DNA of 50,881 nt. It comes from Cellulomonas iranensis NBRC 101100 = JCM 18110. Lineage in GTDB: Bacteria; Actinomycetota; Actinomycetes; Actinomycetales; Cellulomonadaceae. The stretch lies in NCBI RefSeq assembly GCF_001552375.1, contig NZ_BCRB01000024.1, positions 1 through 50,881 on the forward strand, in the 5' to 3' direction. The position numbers were made by a program, and so were the translations under genes. Below are positions 1 through 9,742 of this stretch, piece by piece. The notes under the pieces were generated by a model. The model ran no database searches and had not been told where the DNA came from. It saw nothing but the letters and a program-made list of their open reading frames with translations. Numbering within the stretch: the first letter of the stretch is position 1; each line of letters begins with the position of its first letter.

Positions 1-1457
1 GGCGTGCCGCCGTCCGGCTCGAGCTCCAGCGCGACCGCACCCGCCGCGACGTCGGCGACGTCCCACGCGCCCGTCGTGCCGGCGTCGACCGTCACCGGGA
101 CCTCCGACAGGACCGCCCCGTCACGGTCCAGAGCACGCAGCGTCGCGCGCGTCCTGCCGCGGTCCTCGTCGTCCTGACCGACCGCGGCCACCACCAGCCG
201 GGCCGCGATCCCCCGGGGCAGGGCGACGACGCCGTGCACGTCCGTCGCCGTCGACGCCGACCACGCGCGCTCGACACGCGCCTCGTCGTCCAACGCGCCC
301 GGCACGCCCGACCTCGACACGACCGCCGCGGCCACGACCGGGACGTCCGCGTCGACCACCGCGGTCCAGGTCCCCGCCGGCAGACCTCCGAGCGGCACGT
401 CCACGACCTCGCCGGGCGCGAGCGGCACCTCGTCCGCACCGGGCAGCGCGACGGGCCCGTCGGCGCCCAGCAGCGACACGCGCGCCGTCGTCGCCGCGTC
501 ACCGGGAGCCAGCAGGCGCAGCACCGGCGCGTCCGACGCCCCCACGGCCGAGGCCTCCACGTCGAGACCCGTGACGACCTGCCGCGCGGCGGGTGCCGCC
601 CCCGGGACGACGAGGTCGGTGCCCGCCGGCGTGAAACCGAGCACCGCGGTGTCCTGGACGCGCGCGGCGACCTGCCCGCCGGCCACGGTGACGTGCACCA
701 CGAGGGCCGACTGCCCCCCGGCCGTGCCGCCGAGGTCGACCGTGCGGGTCGCGCCCGGCCCCACGACGTGCTGCGCGGTCGTCTGCTCGACCGGTCCGTT
801 CGGACCGAAGACCTCGAGCGTGACCTGGGCCGCGGTGAGACCCGGGTTGCTCAGCACGAGCGTCGACGTGGACCCGATGCCGGTCGCGCCGCCGACGAGC
901 CAGTCGTCGGAGGACGGCGCCCGGCACGAGGCGGCCGCGAGACCGCGCGCGTCGCCGTCCGTCACGACCGACGCGCCGGTCGCGGCCGCCACGGGCGCGT
1001 CGTCCCGCGGCTCCGCGCGCACGACCAGCGGACCGGCGACGTCGGCGAGGTGGGCAGCGCCCCCGCCGGCCACGAGGTCCGCGAGCGCGGTGCCCCCGCC
1101 CAGCGGCGCGACCGCCAGCGCACCGGCGCCCGAGCCCTCCGCCGTGACGGCGTCCACCGTGACCACGGGTGCCACGGGGGCCGGGTCGAACGCCGCGTCG
1201 CCACGGATCGTGCGCTGCGGGAGCAGGACCGGCCCCGGGCACTCGAGCGTGACGGGGGTCGGCGCCACCTCGACGTCCACCACGGGCAGGGCGCGCGCGT
1301 CGGCCGTGCCGAGCTGCGTGCCCGCGACGACGGCGCCGGCGGTCAGGCCCAGCACCGCGACGCCGGACACGATGCGCAGGGCGCGCCCGCCCCGCCGGGC
1401 AGGACGCTCGCGGCGCGTCGTGCCCTCGGGTTCCGGTGCGGTGGTCTCGTGCGTCAC
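1..1457 (-). CDS. DUF5719 family protein (3' end cut off by window edge)
   Basis: The frame stays open from a GTG at 1457 to the window edge, giving about 485 residues without a stop. A basic N-terminus (about 1-25) is followed by one hydrophobic segment (about 26-45), so the protein is probably a membrane-anchored or exported, Ala/Val/Gly-rich beta-sheet protein. Content and position match the DUF5719 proteins that commonly follow a large GT2 gene near whiB in actinobacteria. The start is set by a GTGA overlap with the upstream GT2 stop, so the two genes are translationally coupled. No catalytic motif is visible and the function is unknown; an extracytoplasmic partner of the GT2 protein is an inference. 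Confidence 0.8.
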   Translation of the reverse strand, partial: MTHETTAPEPEGTTRRERPARRGGRALRIVSGVAVLGLTAGAVVAGTQLGTADARALPVVDVEVAPTPVTLECPGPVLLPQRTIRGDAAFDPAPVAPVVTVDAVTAEGSGAGALAVAPLGGGTALADLVAGGGAAHLADVAGPLVVRAEPRDDAPVAAATGASVVTDGDARGLAAASCRAPSSDDWLVGGATGIGSTSTLVLSNPGLTAAQVTLEVFGPNGPVEQTTAQHVVGPGATRTVDLGGTAGGQSALVVHVTVAGGQVAARVQDTAVLGFTPAGTDLVVPGAAPAARQVVTGLDVEASAVGASDAPVLRLLAPGDAATTARVSLLGADGPVALPGADEVPLAPGEVVDVPLGGLPAGTWTAVVDADVPVVAAAVVSRSGVPGALDDEARVERAWSASTATDVHGVVALPRGIAARLVVAAVGQDDEDRGRTRATLRALDRDGAVLSEVPVTVDAGTTGAWDVADVAAGAVALELEPDGGT

Positions 1458-4400
1458 GTCCGCACCCCTCGACGTCGTCGTAGCGGCAGCGCGAGCAGCA
1501 CGGTCACCAGCGTCGTCGCCCCGAGGGCCAGGAGCCACGGGGTGCGCAGCGGGGTGACGTGACGGATCTCGAGCGTGCCTCCGTCGGGACCCAGCGCGAA
1601 CGCCTGTCGCCAGCCCACGTCGGCCGCCGGCAGCGGACGCCCGTCGAGCCACGCGCGCCAGCCCGCGTCGGCGCGCTCGGCCAGCACCAGGACGCGGTCG
1701 CCGTCGCCCGCGGGGAGCGTCGTGCCGCCCCGACGCGCGTCCGCCGCGACCGGCTCGGCGACCGGGTCGACGACGTCCGCCCCCGCCGGGAGGACACGCG
1801 CCCAGGAGGCCACGGCGGTCCCCTCGGCCGCGCGGACACGCCACAGGGTGCCCGAGCCGTCGTGCGTGACGCGCTCGAGCCCGGCGGTGGCGTCGAGGAC
1901 GCCGACGAGCCTGGACCGCGCGGCCCGTGCCGCGGGTGCGTCCTCGCGCACCCCCGGGACGAGCACGTCGGCGACGCCGAGCGCGGCGACGTCGGGGGCG
2001 ACGTCGCCCGCTGCGCCCTGCGCGAGCCGCGCCGCCAGCGCGTCGACCTCGGTCGCGGCGTCGTCGCGCTCGACGGCGGACGGCGCGTCGAGCGGCCCCG
2101 TGACGCCGCGGGTCGCGACGGCCGCCGCGTGGTCGACCTGCTGGTCGCCGTCGGCGCGCAGGAGCGCCCAGCCCACCGTGCCGTCCGCACGCGCCTCGAG
2201 GGACAGGATCCGTGACGCCGCGTCGGACTGCGCGCCCTGCTGCCCCACGACCGGGACCACCGGTGCGGACGGCGCGCGCAGGGTCGCCGCGTCGCTCGTG
2301 CGGGCCGACCAGCCCCACCCGACGAGCGCGGTGGTCACGGCCACGACCCCGGCGGCCGTGCCCAGGGCGACGACGGCCTGCCGCCACCCGAAGGTCTGGC
2401 GGGCGAGCCGGTCGGTCATGCCGTCCGCACCGAGAACGGCGGCGCCGAGCAGCCCCAGCAGCGTCAGCGACACGGTCGCACCCGTCCAGGCCGGCGCGAC
2501 GGCGTCCGCGGTCACGGTGGCGGGCAGCGCCTGGACCAGCACGCCGGCACCGACCCCGACGGCGGCGACGGCCCAGCACGTGCGCACGCCGCGCGCGACC
2601 GCACGGCCGCGCAGCAGCGCCGCGGCGGCCAGGGCGAGGAGCACCGCTCCGCCGAGGTACGGCCAGACCTGCGCGAGCACGCCGGGGAGCGCCGCGGGCA
2701 CGAGGGCCGCGGGGTCGGTCGGCACCCCGAGGAGACGTTCGAGCGTGGTCGCGGGCGCCGCCGCGGCGGCCGGACCGGGGTCGGCGAGCAGCAGCCGGAC
2801 GCCCTCGACGCCTCGTGCGCCGGCCTCGGCGAGGAGCGGCGCGAGCAGCACGAGCGACGGCACCGCCGTGGCGAGCACACGCAGCCGGGCCCGCGGCACG
2901 ACGGTCGCGACCAGGACGAGCAGCACGAGGGCGGGGACGAGCAGCACGGGCGCTGCAGCCGTCACCACGGCGAGCGCGAGCGCGGCACCCGCGGCGGCCG
3001 CCACCGAGCCCGTGGGGTCGGGCGCACCCACGAGCGCCGGCGCGGGTCGCTCGTCGGACGACGCGGGCGCGGGGTCGTGCGTGACCGGAGCGGCAGCGAC
3101 GACGGCGCCCGAGACGGGACCGCGGGGTGCCGGCACCTCGGGCACGCCGCGCACCGGCGTCTCGACGTGCGCCTCGTCCGCCGGGGGCGGGGAGGGCGGC
3201 GCGGCGGTCGCGGGACCGGCCGTGGGGTCGGTCGACCGGCCGCCGCCCACGCGTGCGTGGGACGCGGTGTCCCAGCGCTCCGCGGCGGCGGCGGCCCGGG
3301 CCTCCGCCTCGGCGTCCGCGTCGAGGCGCTCGTCGCGCCGCGCGGTCGAGATCCCCGACAGCACCTGGTCGACGCGCTGCACGCCGACGGCGCGCGCGAG
3401 GCCGAGCGCGACCCACGGCAGCGCGGCGTGCGCGAGCACGGCACCGACCCGGCCGTCCCCGACCGCGAGGAGCAGCGTCGGGGCCGAGGCCCACACGAGC
3501 GCGGCCCACGCACGCACGCCGACCGAGCGCGTCGCGGCGCCGGCCGCGAACCACGCCCCGACGCCCGCGATCACGGCCCCGCCCAGCACGACGGTCGCGA
3601 GCGCGGCACCCGGGTCACCGCCCAGCACGGCGGCCAGCGCGGCCAGCACGACGACGAGCGGGTCCGCCGGCCCCGGGGAGCCCACGCCGCCCGAGACCCA
3701 GCCCGAGGTCGCGGCGTCCCACACGTCGCCGAGCGAGGTCGTGGCACGCGCGAGCGCGTCGCCCACGAGCGGGGCGCCCGCGACCACCGGGCCGACGAGC
3801 CGCCCCAGCGCCACCGCCGAGGCCGCGACGAGCAGCACCAGGACGACGGCGGCCGTCACGCGGCGGCGGGTCGCGAGCGCCGCGAGCTCGCGCAGCTCGA
3901 GCTCGCTGGGCGCCGACGTGACCCGACGCGCCTCGCGGCGCGCCAGGCGGCGGTCGCGGGACTGCCGCCAGACGTCGCGCCACCCGGCCTGCAGCGGCCG
4001 CAGCGTCCGGCGGGAGACGGCCCGGCTCGCCCGCGCCCGGCGTCGCGCACGGACCACGGGCATCGGGCGGAGCAGCACGAGGAGCGCGACCCGCACCTCG
4101 GCGAGCGCGAGCCGGGGCCGCTTGAGCGCGATCTGCCCGAGGCACCGCAGCGCGGCGGCCGCGACGACCATGACCACGACCGCGGGGAGCAGCGCGAGCG
4201 GGGCGCCCGCGAGCCGCGAGTGCAGCAGGGCGTACCGGCGCGCCGCGAACGACCGCGTCGGGTCCGCCGAGTCGGGCTCGCCGTCGCCGTCGAGGTCCAC
4301 CTCGGGAGGTGCGGGCCCGTCGCCGTCGCGCGCCCCGCCGCGGGCGGGTCGGAGCCCGTGGTACGCGGCCTGCGCGTGCCTGACGACGGCCGTGGGGACG

Positions 4401-5122
4401 ACGACGACCCGGTGGCCCGCCAGCCGGGCTCGGCGCGACAGGTCGAGCCCGTCGCCGAACGGCCCCAGCGCCGGGTCGGTGCCGCCCAGCGCGTCCCACA
4501 CGTCGCGGCGGACGAGCGCACCGGCCACGCCGACGCCGAGGACGTCGGTCCGGCCGTCGTGCTGACCCTGGTCGAGCTCTCCCGGTTCGACGTCGGCGTG
4601 CCGGCGGCCCGAGCGCGTCGTGCGCACACCGACCTCGAGCAGGCGCTCGGGCTCGGTCCAGGTGCGCTGCTTGCAGCCCGCGACGGCCACGGACGGCGCG
4701 TTGGAGACCGTCCGGACGAGGCGCGCCAGCGCCTCGGGCGCGGGGGCGCTGTCGTCGTGCAGCAGCCACAACCACGGCGTGGGCCGCTCGTCGACCGCGT
4801 CGGCGAGCGTCGTCAGGCCCGCCGTCACGGCCTCGCCGAACGTGCGCGCGTGCGGCGCGCGGACGGTCGCCAGGCGCGGCACCGGCTGCGGGGCGGTCGC
4901 GAAGACCTGGTCGAGCACGAGCCCGACGTGCTGGTCCTCCCCCGGCGCGACGTCGACGAGCAGCACGCGCATCGGACGCCGCGTCTGCGACGCGAGGGCC
5001 CGCAGCGTCGTCGTGAGGTAGCCCGTGCGTCCGCGGGTGACCACCACGGCGGTCACGGGTGTGGTCACCGGTACCGCAGCGGTCGTCAGGAGGGGGTCCA
5101 CGGGGGACAGCGTGTCAGTCAT
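1454..5122 (-). CDS. Giant membrane glycosyltransferase family 2 protein
   Basis: 1222 residues. The N-terminal 300 or so residues are a GT-A GT2 domain: TAVVVTRGRTGYL strand, LLHDDSAPAPEAL in place of the DXD region, and an acceptor-side segment around FGDGLDLSRRARLAG. It is followed by a basic stretch, many transmembrane segments (about 415-570 and 705-950), an extracytoplasmic domain (about 950-1190) and a final TM helix with an Arg-rich tail. Residues about 590-705 are a Pro/Ala/acidic low-complexity insert between TM bundles. Family members are thought to use nucleotide-sugar or polyprenyl-linked donors in envelope glycan synthesis; the substrate cannot be read here. It lies 82 nt downstream of whiB and overlaps the DUF5719 gene by 4 nt. 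Confidence 0.88.
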   Translation of the reverse strand: MTDTLSPVDPLLTTAAVPVTTPVTAVVVTRGRTGYLTTTLRALASQTRRPMRVLLVDVAPGEDQHVGLVLDQVFATAPQPVPRLATVRAPHARTFGEAVTAGLTTLADAVDERPTPWLWLLHDDSAPAPEALARLVRTVSNAPSVAVAGCKQRTWTEPERLLEVGVRTTRSGRRHADVEPGELDQGQHDGRTDVLGVGVAGALVRRDVWDALGGTDPALGPFGDGLDLSRRARLAGHRVVVVPTAVVRHAQAAYHGLRPARGGARDGDGPAPPEVDLDGDGEPDSADPTRSFAARRYALLHSRLAGAPLALLPAVVVMVVAAAALRCLGQIALKRPRLALAEVRVALLVLLRPMPVVRARRRARASRAVSRRTLRPLQAGWRDVWRQSRDRRLARREARRVTSAPSELELRELAALATRRRVTAAVVLVLLVAASAVALGRLVGPVVAGAPLVGDALARATTSLGDVWDAATSGWVSGGVGSPGPADPLVVVLAALAAVLGGDPGAALATVVLGGAVIAGVGAWFAAGAATRSVGVRAWAALVWASAPTLLLAVGDGRVGAVLAHAALPWVALGLARAVGVQRVDQVLSGISTARRDERLDADAEAEARAAAAAERWDTASHARVGGGRSTDPTAGPATAAPPSPPPADEAHVETPVRGVPEVPAPRGPVSGAVVAAAPVTHDPAPASSDERPAPALVGAPDPTGSVAAAAGAALALAVVTAAAPVLLVPALVLLVLVATVVPRARLRVLATAVPSLVLLAPLLAEAGARGVEGVRLLLADPGPAAAAAPATTLERLLGVPTDPAALVPAALPGVLAQVWPYLGGAVLLALAAAALLRGRAVARGVRTCWAVAAVGVGAGVLVQALPATVTADAVAPAWTGATVSLTLLGLLGAAVLGADGMTDRLARQTFGWRQAVVALGTAAGVVAVTTALVGWGWSARTSDAATLRAPSAPVVPVVGQQGAQSDAASRILSLEARADGTVGWALLRADGDQQVDHAAAVATRGVTGPLDAPSAVERDDAATEVDALAARLAQGAAGDVAPDVAALGVADVLVPGVREDAPAARAARSRLVGVLDATAGLERVTHDGSGTLWRVRAAEGTAVASWARVLPAGADVVDPVAEPVAADARRGGTTLPAGDGDRVLVLAERADAGWRAWLDGRPLPAADVGWRQAFALGPDGGTLEIRHVTPLRTPWLLALGATTLVTVLLALPLRRRRGVRT

Positions 5123-5204
5123 GCTCGCGCCATGATGCGCGACGGCGCGGGTCCACGACGGCAGGTCGCCCCGGCGTGGCGCGACGTGCCGTGCGTGCGG
5201 GCCG

Positions 5205-5534
5205 TCAGACCACGCGCCGCTTCAGCTTGCGGCGCTCGCGCTCGGACAGGCCGCCCCAGATGCCGAAGCGCTCGTCGTTGGCCAGGGCGTACTCGAGGCA
5301 CTCGGACCGCACGTCGCACTGCGTGCAGACCTTCTTCGCCTCGCGCGTCGAGCCGCCCTTCTCGGGGAAGAACGCCTCGGGGTCGGTCTGCGCGCACAGG
5401 GCGCGCTCCTGCCACCCCATGGGGCCGTCGTCCTCGGGCGTGCCGAACAGCGACAGCACGTTGCCGTTCGCGGGCGCGGGAGCAGGGGTCGCGGCGTCGG
5501 TCGGGAAGCTCTCGTCGTCGAGCAGGTGCCACAT
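5205..5534 (-). CDS. whiB2: WhiB-family iron-sulfur transcriptional regulator, WhiB2/WhmD-like
   Basis: 109 residues. The four Fe-S cluster cysteines are visible (LCAQTD, then CTQC, then SEC), followed by the turn motif GIWGGLSERERR and a basic DNA-binding tail KLKRRVV. This is the arrangement of WhiB2/WhmD/WhiB proteins, which control cell division and septation genes together with the primary sigma factor. The ATG at 5534 is preceded by a good GGAGG (5 nt spacing); the frame is open much further upstream but that part is not WhiB-like. A candidate promoter lies about 140 nt upstream, leaving a long leader. The assignment to WhiB2 rests on motif likeness and neighbouring TIGR03089 and LCP genes, which are also near whiB2 in mycobacteria. 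Confidence 0.93.
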   Translation of the reverse strand: MWHLLDDESFPTDAATPAPAPANGNVLSLFGTPEDDGPMGWQERALCAQTDPEAFFPEKGGSTREAKKVCTQCDVRSECLEYALANDERFGIWGGLSERERRKLKRRVV

Positions 5535-5678
5535 ACGTGCCTCCGCGGGTGTTCGTGCTCGGTGCTGCTCGTGCTGGCCGGCTGCCGGGGTCTCGTCCCT
5601 GATCCGACGGACCGGCCGGTGCGGCCCGGTCCCTCGGACGGCCGCGTCCGACGTGCTCCATGAGTCAGTTCTCAGGGA

Positions 5679-5707
5679 ATTACACGCGTGTCGTTCGCGA
5701 TCGTCAA
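5679..5707 (-). promoter_or_regulatory. Candidate whiB promoter
   Basis: On the minus strand TTGACG (5707-5702) and TGTAAT (5684-5679) are separated by exactly 17 nt. The predicted start of transcription near 5672 would leave an unusually long leader of about 135 nt before the whiB ATG. This is the best sigma70-like pair in the divergent whiB/TIGR03089 region. Confidence 0.45.
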
Positions 5708-5779
5708 CCGGAGGCGTGCTAGATGCCCGAGTTGTCCGGGTGAAAGTTGCGTGCGTACGGCGTGGCGTCCACGCGTGTC

Positions 5780-5793
5780 TAGATTGAGGGCCC
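5780..5793 (+). promoter_or_regulatory. Leaderless-type -10 box for the TIGR03089 gene
   Basis: TAGATT (5780-5785) ends 8 nt before the ATG at 5794, so transcription would begin at or just before the start codon. No convincing -35 is seen. Confidence 0.55.
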
Positions 5794-6510
5794 ATGGAGA
5801 CACCAGCCGCACCCGCCCCGTCCGACGTCGCGACGCTGCTCACGCAGCTGCAGCGCGAGCCCGGCCGCCCCCGGATCACGTGGTACGGCGGCCTCGGCGA
5901 ACGCGTCGAGCTGTCGGGTGCGGTCCTCGCGAACTGGGTGACGAAGACGACCAACCTGCTCGTCGAGGAGTTCGACGCCGGGCCGGGGACCCGGGTGCTG
6001 CTGGACCTCCCGCCGCACTGGCGGACCCTCGTGTGGGCCCTCGCGACGTGGCGCACGGGGGCCGGCGTCGTCGTCGCGCCCGCACCGGCGCCCGACGTGG
6101 TCGTCACCGACCGCCCGGAGACGCACGCGGCCGCCGCCGACGTCGTCGCCGTCGCGCTCCCCGCGCTCGCACGCCGGTTCGACGGCGCGCTGCCGCCGCG
6201 TGCGGTCGACGCCGCGGCCGCGGTCATGACGTACGGCGACGCGCTCGGCTGGGTGCCCGAGCCCGACGCGGCGCACGACGCGCTCCCCGGCGTGCCGCAC
6301 GCCCGCCTCCTGACGAGCGCCGACGGCCACGTCGCGCCCGGCACGCGGCTGCTGCACCACGTGCCGACCGGCGCCGTGACGCCCACCGAGCTCCTGCGGG
6401 AGGTCGCGGTGCTGGCCGCCGACGGCTCGCTCGTGCTGGTCGCGCCCGACGCGGGCGTGGACGTCGAGCGGGTCGCCGAGTCCGAGCGCGCCACGACGGG
6501 CAGCGCCTGA
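5794..6510 (+). CDS. TIGR03089 family protein
   Basis: 238 residues, soluble. It looks like the N-terminal part of an AMP-binding/acyl-CoA synthetase fold without the adenylate-forming core: [15 protein letters not shown], the [10 protein letters not shown] helix and [21 protein letters not shown] resemble the start of that superfamily. TIGR03089 proteins are an actinobacterial family of unknown function, typically found next to LCP and rml genes as here. The ATG at 5794 is preceded by a leaderless-type -10 box. It is transcribed divergently from whiB and in the same direction as rmlA. Confidence 0.85.
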   Translation: METPAAPAPSDVATLLTQLQREPGRPRITWYGGLGERVELSGAVLANWVTKTTNLLVEEFDAGPGTRVLLDLPPHWRTLVWALATWRTGAGVVVAPAPAPDVVVTDRPETHAAAADVVAVALPALARRFDGALPPRAVDAAAAVMTYGDALGWVPEPDAAHDALPGVPHARLLTSADGHVAPGTRLLHHVPTGAVTPTELLREVAVLAADGSLVLVAPDAGVDVERVAESERATTGSA

Positions 6511-6558
6511 CGCGTCCGCCCCGGCGCGAACGGGCGCGACGACGGCCGGCACCTGCAC

Positions 6559-6572
6559 GCCCCGGCCGGGGC
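6559..6572. promoter_or_regulatory. Perfect 14-bp GC palindrome upstream of rmlA
   Basis: GCCCCGGCCGGGGC is a perfect palindrome lying where the -35 of the rmlA promoter should be (the -10-like CAGACT is at 6583-6588). It could be an operator or the terminator of the TIGR03089 gene. Short GC palindromes arise by chance in this genome, so support is modest. Confidence 0.3.
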
Positions 6573-6582
6573 ACCGATGCGC

Positions 6583-6595
6583 CAGACTAGGCCGC
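6583..6595 (+). promoter_or_regulatory. Leaderless-type -10 box for rmlA
   Basis: CAGACT (6583-6588) ends 7 nt before the ATG of rmlA. It differs from TANNNT at the first base, and there is no Shine-Dalgarno sequence in the short gap. Confidence 0.4.
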
Positions 6596-7468
<873 letters not shown>

Positions 7469-7490
7469 CCTCGGGCGGTCCCACGGACGT

Positions 7491-7531
7491 GGCGGCCCGG
7501 CTCGGCACCGACGGTGCCGGGCCGGGCCGCC
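7491..7531. terminator. Strong bidirectional hairpin between rmlA and the DUF2142 gene
   Basis: Arms 7491-7510 and 7512-7531 are complementary over 20 positions with one G-U pair. The element sits between two convergent genes and has no T-tract, as is usual for high-GC actinobacterial terminators. Confidence 0.8.
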
Positions 7532-7537
7532 CTCGTC

Positions 7538-9637
7538 TCAGAGGTAGTACTTCTGCGCGATCACCAGCACGCTCGTGACGTGCAGCGCGAGCACCCCGAC
7601 GGCCACCACCCAGGCGGCGACCGCCGCGGCCGGCCGACGACGGCTCAGCCGCTCCGCCAGCAGCGGCGGCAGCGCCAGCAGCGCCGGCACGATCATCAGC
7701 AGGTACCGGCCCTGCAGCAGGTTCGTCAGGCCCGTCGACCGGAAGTACCCGTACTCGACCACGTACATGCCGAGCAGCGCCCCGAGACCCGACAGCACGC
7801 ACAGCGCGACCATGCGGTCGATCCCCCGGACCTCCTCGTCCACGACCCCGCGGCGACGGTCCCGCACCAGCAGCACGAGCCACGTGATCGTGGCCACCGC
7901 GAGGAGCAGGTACGACGCCCAGATCACCTGCTGCGCGCCGAACGGCAGCGGGGTGTTGACCCAGCCGAAGTTGCCCCACATCTGGTCGACCCAGAGCTGA
8001 CGGAACTCCGCGAGGTCGGTGCTGACCTGCGTCCGGACGTAGTCGAGCACGCCGCGCGGACCGTCGGGCGCGCCCTGCGGGAAGCCCAGCCCCGTGTCGA
8101 TGCCGAGCACGCGCGCAGCGACCAGCCACACCCCGTAGGTCAGTGCCACGCCGACGGCGGCGAGCAGCGGCTCGACGAGCAGCACCCGCCAGTCGCGCAC
8201 CCGGTAGCGGATCTTGCCCAGGAACCAGCCGAGGGCGATCGGGAGGACCATGAGCGCCGCGAACGGCTTGCCGAGCGCGGCGGCGCCCGCGACCGCCCCC
8301 GCGGCGAGCATCCACCACGGGCCGCGCGCCGTGCGCACCAGACGTGCGCCGATCCACAGGGCCGCGAAGCCTGCGGCGATGACCCAGCCGTCGTTGTTCA
8401 CGAGGGCGAACTGGTGCGCGAGCATCGGCTGCAGGGCGATCGCGGTCACGAGCCCGGCGCGAGCCGTGCGCCGGCCGGGCAGCACCTCGCCGGCGAACAG
8501 CCAGGCGAAGACGATCGCGGCGACGCCGAGGAGCGCCGACCAGAGCCGGACGGCGTGCACCTGCGCGACCGTGTCGTCCGGGGCCAGCTGGTAGAACAGC
8601 GCGCCGATCGCGTAGTACGGCGGCGGGTAGGACGCCGCCGGGCCGGTGCCGTCGGAGTCGGTGCCGGCCGCCGCGTCCTCGCGGCGCAGCCGCTCGACCG
8701 ACGCGTCGTCGTAGTCCGGGCGGTCGGTGGGCGCGAACCGCGAGACCCGCATCTCCTGGGCCGCCGCGCCGAGCGAGTCGGAGTAGGCCTGCGAACGCTC
8801 GTCGGTGTTCCAGTTGGGGAGCCGCCCCTCCTCCGCGATGAACTGCACGTTCGCGAAGTGGGCGGGTTCGTCCATGCCCTGCAGCGGGGGGATCAGGACC
8901 GACCAGAGCAGCCCTCGCGCCAGCACCAGGACGATCACGGTCACCAGTCCCCAGCGTGGGCGCAGCGCGAGCAGCGCCACACCCGCCAGGACGAGGGCGG
9001 CCAGGGTGACGACCCACGCGGGCGATCCCCACACGGGCGCGTAGGCCGCCACACGGTCGAGGACGTCGTCGACCACCGAGAGCATCGGGCGGTCCCGCTC
9101 GCCGTACAGCGCGACGGCGGCGGGGTTGCCGTCGAGCGTCTCCCAGATCGCCGGGGGAAGCGGGGAGTCCTCCGTCACGCTGAGCGTGACGGTGAAGTCC
9201 TCGCCCTGCGAGTCGGGGATCGGCTCGAACTCGACGAGCGGGGTGAGGACCGTGTCGGGGAGGTCGTCGCACGCGGTGTCCTGCGACGCGAGCTGCTCGC
9301 CGTCCCGCTCGATCGTCGTCGTCAGCGTGCAGTCGGCCGAGTCCATCCACGTGCCGAGCACCATGCCGACCGCGCTCAGGTCGTCCTCGGTCGCCGTGAG
9401 GTCGAACGAGAACGGCTCGCCCGTCGCGAGCACGCCGTCGCCCTCGGTCAGGGTGAACCCTTGCGTGACCGCGCCCTGCTGCGGGCCGACACGCGCGGAC
9501 AGCGCCAGCACCAGACCGAGCAGCACGACCGCCGCGCAGAGCACCGGTGCCAGCCACCGGCGCGCACGGACCGCCCACCGACCGCCTTCACGTCGTCCCA
9601 CGCTGCCCACCGTGCCCTCGTCAGCGGTCGCCGACAC
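7538..9637 (-). CDS. DUF2142 polytopic membrane protein
   Basis: 699 residues. A cytoplasmic N-terminus and one TM helix (about 30-50) precede an extracytoplasmic beta-rich domain (about 52-185), then about ten TM helices. The DUF2142 hallmark GMDEPAHFANVQ lies just after the second TM segment, where GT-C glycosyltransferases carry catalytic acidic residues. DUF2142 proteins are found in envelope polysaccharide loci and are suspected to be polyprenyl-phosphate-sugar-dependent transferases; this is not proven. The GTG start has an excellent GAGGAGG 4 nt upstream. It is the last gene of a unit that begins with a DPM1-like GT2 and a DUF2304 protein. Confidence 0.88.
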   Translation of the reverse strand: MSATADEGTVGSVGRREGGRWAVRARRWLAPVLCAAVVLLGLVLALSARVGPQQGAVTQGFTLTEGDGVLATGEPFSFDLTATEDDLSAVGMVLGTWMDSADCTLTTTIERDGEQLASQDTACDDLPDTVLTPLVEFEPIPDSQGEDFTVTLSVTEDSPLPPAIWETLDGNPAAVALYGERDRPMLSVVDDVLDRVAAYAPVWGSPAWVVTLAALVLAGVALLALRPRWGLVTVIVLVLARGLLWSVLIPPLQGMDEPAHFANVQFIAEEGRLPNWNTDERSQAYSDSLGAAAQEMRVSRFAPTDRPDYDDASVERLRREDAAAGTDSDGTGPAASYPPPYYAIGALFYQLAPDDTVAQVHAVRLWSALLGVAAIVFAWLFAGEVLPGRRTARAGLVTAIALQPMLAHQFALVNNDGWVIAAGFAALWIGARLVRTARGPWWMLAAGAVAGAAALGKPFAALMVLPIALGWFLGKIRYRVRDWRVLLVEPLLAAVGVALTYGVWLVAARVLGIDTGLGFPQGAPDGPRGVLDYVRTQVSTDLAEFRQLWVDQMWGNFGWVNTPLPFGAQQVIWASYLLLAVATITWLVLLVRDRRRGVVDEEVRGIDRMVALCVLSGLGALLGMYVVEYGYFRSTGLTNLLQGRYLLMIVPALLALPPLLAERLSRRRPAAAVAAWVVAVGVLALHVTSVLVIAQKYYL

Positions 9638-9742
9638 CTTGCCTCCTCACGTGCGGCACCCGGCGGCGCACACGGCCAGCCATGGTGCCACACGCTCCAT
9701 GGCGCGGAGGCCGGGAGTCCGTCGGCAGGGACGCGCGCGGGC

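Noticed and set aside
1575..4565. 996-residue plus-strand open frame, and other long frames opposite real genes
   Set aside because: Third-position G/C bias keeps antisense frames open in this genome. The product is a low-complexity Ser/Thr/Ala/Arg string with no domain, and the minus strand here encodes a clear GT2.
5123..5137. CATCAT box 9 nt before the GT2 start as a leaderless promoter
   Set aside because: The spacing is longer than in the consistent examples (6-8 nt) and the hexamer is weak; read-through from whiB is as likely.
5535..6494. N-terminal extension of WhiB to 429 residues
   Set aside because: The added residues are antisense to TIGR03089, and the ATG at 5534 has a good ribosome site and gives a normal WhiB length.
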